NCBI RefSeq assembly: GCF_025766255.1 | Contig: NW_026516731.1 | Coordinates: 183,978 to 247,977 of the forward strand | Direction of reading: 5' to 3' | Length of the DNA: 64,000 nucleotides | From: Zychaea mexicana | Lineage: Eukaryota > Mucoromycota > Mucoromycetes > Mucorales > Lichtheimiaceae | Shown here: positions 62,417 to 64,000 of the stretch, in pieces | Layout of the letters: every line of letters starts with the position of its first letter | How positions within the stretch are numbered: position 1 is the first letter of the stretch | Translations under genes and position numbers: made by a program | The notes under the pieces: generated by a model | Told to the model about the DNA's origin: nothing | The model's input: only the letters and a program-made list of their open reading frames with translations | The model's database searches: none

Positions 62417-63894
62417 TTAATTAAACATGCTGCCAATATTGTTTATCAGCTCATTATAAATAAAAGTACAAGCCAGACTGCAAATATCACCGCAATGGTA
62501 CTCAATTATTAAAAATATGTTGTATGGCATACGAAGATCATCTGTCCGAGATAATCCTGAACACCCCACGACTTCAATCTTTTTACTAGATCCTTCAATG
62601 ATACGAAAAGCATTGATGCCTGCATTGGTGAGACTATAGATCCGTGAAACACGCAATAGCACCGAGCTTTCGACTTGTTCAAAATGCTCAAGGACAGCAC
62701 CAGTAACACCTTTCACGGCTGTCAGTTCCAGATTCAGTATTTTGGTTTCCTCAAGTCGTTGTGCCCACACAATCCATCCTGCCTCTGTGAGAAAGTCGTC
62801 GACACTATTACTGTACGGTGATGTGCGGGTTCAAGCTTAATCTCCTGACTAGTGGGTGCTGTGATGGTTCGCACAACTGCATTAGACCTTGGTTGTCGAT
62901 GGGTATGTTCGTGAGACGCATTTTTTCAAGCTGTTGCAAACGTCGAAGCGGAGTAAGATCGCAAAGAGGATTCTCGCTGAACATGTGAAGGAAATTTCGC
63001 AAGGAAAGTATACGGAGCCGTTGCAGCGTACCGATGGTTGCGATAATGCTGTTCAGATACTGCGTTATTCCAGCGCGATTTCCAACTTCCAAGATCTCAT
63101 TTTGTTGCTGCATGAGCAAAATCTGGGACCAATCTTCGCTTGACATACCAGTGATGTCCGTCAACCCCAAACTTGTCAGCTGTGTGAATTGGTTGCGTGC
63201 CAAGACATCCCAGCAATGAATATCAGAAAGACCACAGGCGACTATACGTAAATGTTCTAGTATCGGCTGCGATTTAACTACTATCGGCATGATCCTCTCG
63301 TGTCCCTTGCCGTTGAATAGCAGTTCATAAGCCATACTGCCTTCCTCGCCATCATTCGATGCTTTCCTTTCAGTTACTTAATATAAGCACTCGTGCTTCT
63401 TGATAGTGAAATCCATCTGTCTGCTATGACTGGTTCGCTGCAATCCCACATAATGTAGCGTAATAGAGGGCACAGCTCATAAGCTGTATAGATGTTGGTT
63501 GGAGATACGTTGTTGAATCGTGAGTAAGGCGATAATATCAAGTACTTGATGTGGGAGCAACGCTGCAATAAGGGACGGATCCGGTATTTAAAACTGAGAA
63601 CACTGTCCAGTCTTAAGAAGATAATGTTGTGTATCGGCGGCCTTTTGTGTCTGCTTCTGCCATCAACTTGTTCAAGAGTAGCGTCTGATAAGTTAGTGCG
63701 GCCATCAAACATCACTGAAAGATGCGTTAATGACGGCAAGAAGTCCAGTAGCATTGGCAGCGAGATATCGCAAGTGTGAAATGAAATCGTCAGAGCAGTT
63801 AGCGTATGCGAGAAATATCTGATGAATCCTGGCAGTAACGTGCTACTGTCGAAAATAGGTTGTAATTGTTTGCTATGCACATGGTTGCTGATGT
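62417..63894 (-). pseudogene. Leucine-rich-repeat protein (F-box/LRR type), 5' end outside window, probable frameshift
   Basis: On the minus strand an exon from about 63894 to 63378, preceded by an AG acceptor, reads ISNHVHSKQLQPIFDSS and joins over a 41-bp GTAACT...GGCAG intron to 63336. The repeats show LRR spacing: LTALTISFHTCDISLPMLLD, PSLTHLSV, HIKYLILSPYSRF, LEHLRIVACGLSD, LTSLGLTDITGMS, LRILSLRNF, LEKMRLTNIP. The frame stops at 62808 (HITVQ-stop), but LRR-like sequence resumes one base out of frame (TKILNLELTAVKG ... KKIEVVGCSGLS) to 62417. This is a single-base frameshift, or the gene really ends at 62808. The N-terminal F-box expected in fungal members would lie beyond 64000. Confidence 0.6.
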
Positions 63895-64000
63895 CTTATT
63901 TTTTAACAAAGAAAAAGCTTTAGTATATCTTTTGCGCATAAGCAGTAGTAAGTACTACCGAATACGCGATCCTCTTAACGCAAAAAAAAAGAGTATCGTA

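Overview
The window is nuclear DNA from a filamentous fungus. Almost every gene is split by many short introns (about 40-230 bp, GT...AG with one GC...AG), and the genes are standard fungal ones: KAR5, RIO2, PAB1, IWR1, epsin, an APSES regulator, IML2 and a dynein light intermediate chain. Intron density, microexons and His/Asn/Gln-rich low-complexity tracts suggest an early-diverging lineage, most likely Mucoromycota (Mucorales). That assignment is inference; no rRNA or marker gene here proves it.

Layout. 1-4590 (+): a KAR5-type nuclear-fusion protein with its 5' end unresolved, then the RIO2 ribosome-biogenesis kinase. 5952-8820 (+): poly(A)-binding protein, convergent with IWR1 (8955-10378, -). 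11924-14095 (+): a six-blade Kelch protein with a GC-AG intron. 15068-17404 (+): epsin. 17831-21018: a 3.2-kb Mutator-like transposon with about 120-bp terminal inverted repeats and a damaged transposase. 23308-26972 (+): a mitochondrial-looking thioredoxin-fold/DUF255 protein (SPATA20/YyaL family) in 17 exons, some only 7-25 nt. 27133-27416 (-): a two-exon, 61-residue secreted peptide with eight cysteines. 27890-30674 (-): an HSPA12-like Hsp70 with three consecutive microexons. 31479-34169 (-): an MFS drug transporter. 36909-37741 (+): an O6-alkylguanine-DNA alkyltransferase. 37892-40145 (-): IML2/TTC39. 41069-42242 (+): thymidylate kinase. 42803-45281 (+): dynein light intermediate chain. 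49844-52104 (+): an StuA-type APSES factor behind a 4.5-kb gene-free region. 54513-57169 (-): secreted GH36 alpha-galactosidase. 58043-59924 (-): EAF transcription elongation factor. 62417-63894 (-): a 5'-truncated leucine-rich-repeat (F-box type) gene with a probable frameshift.

The genes do not form a pathway cluster; this is an ordinary housekeeping region with a transposon insertion. The exon models for most genes were assembled by hand, and their summed exon lengths are exact multiples of three. The items most worth following up are the cysteine-rich secreted peptide, the microexon-rich gene structures, the transposon, and the long upstream region of the APSES gene.
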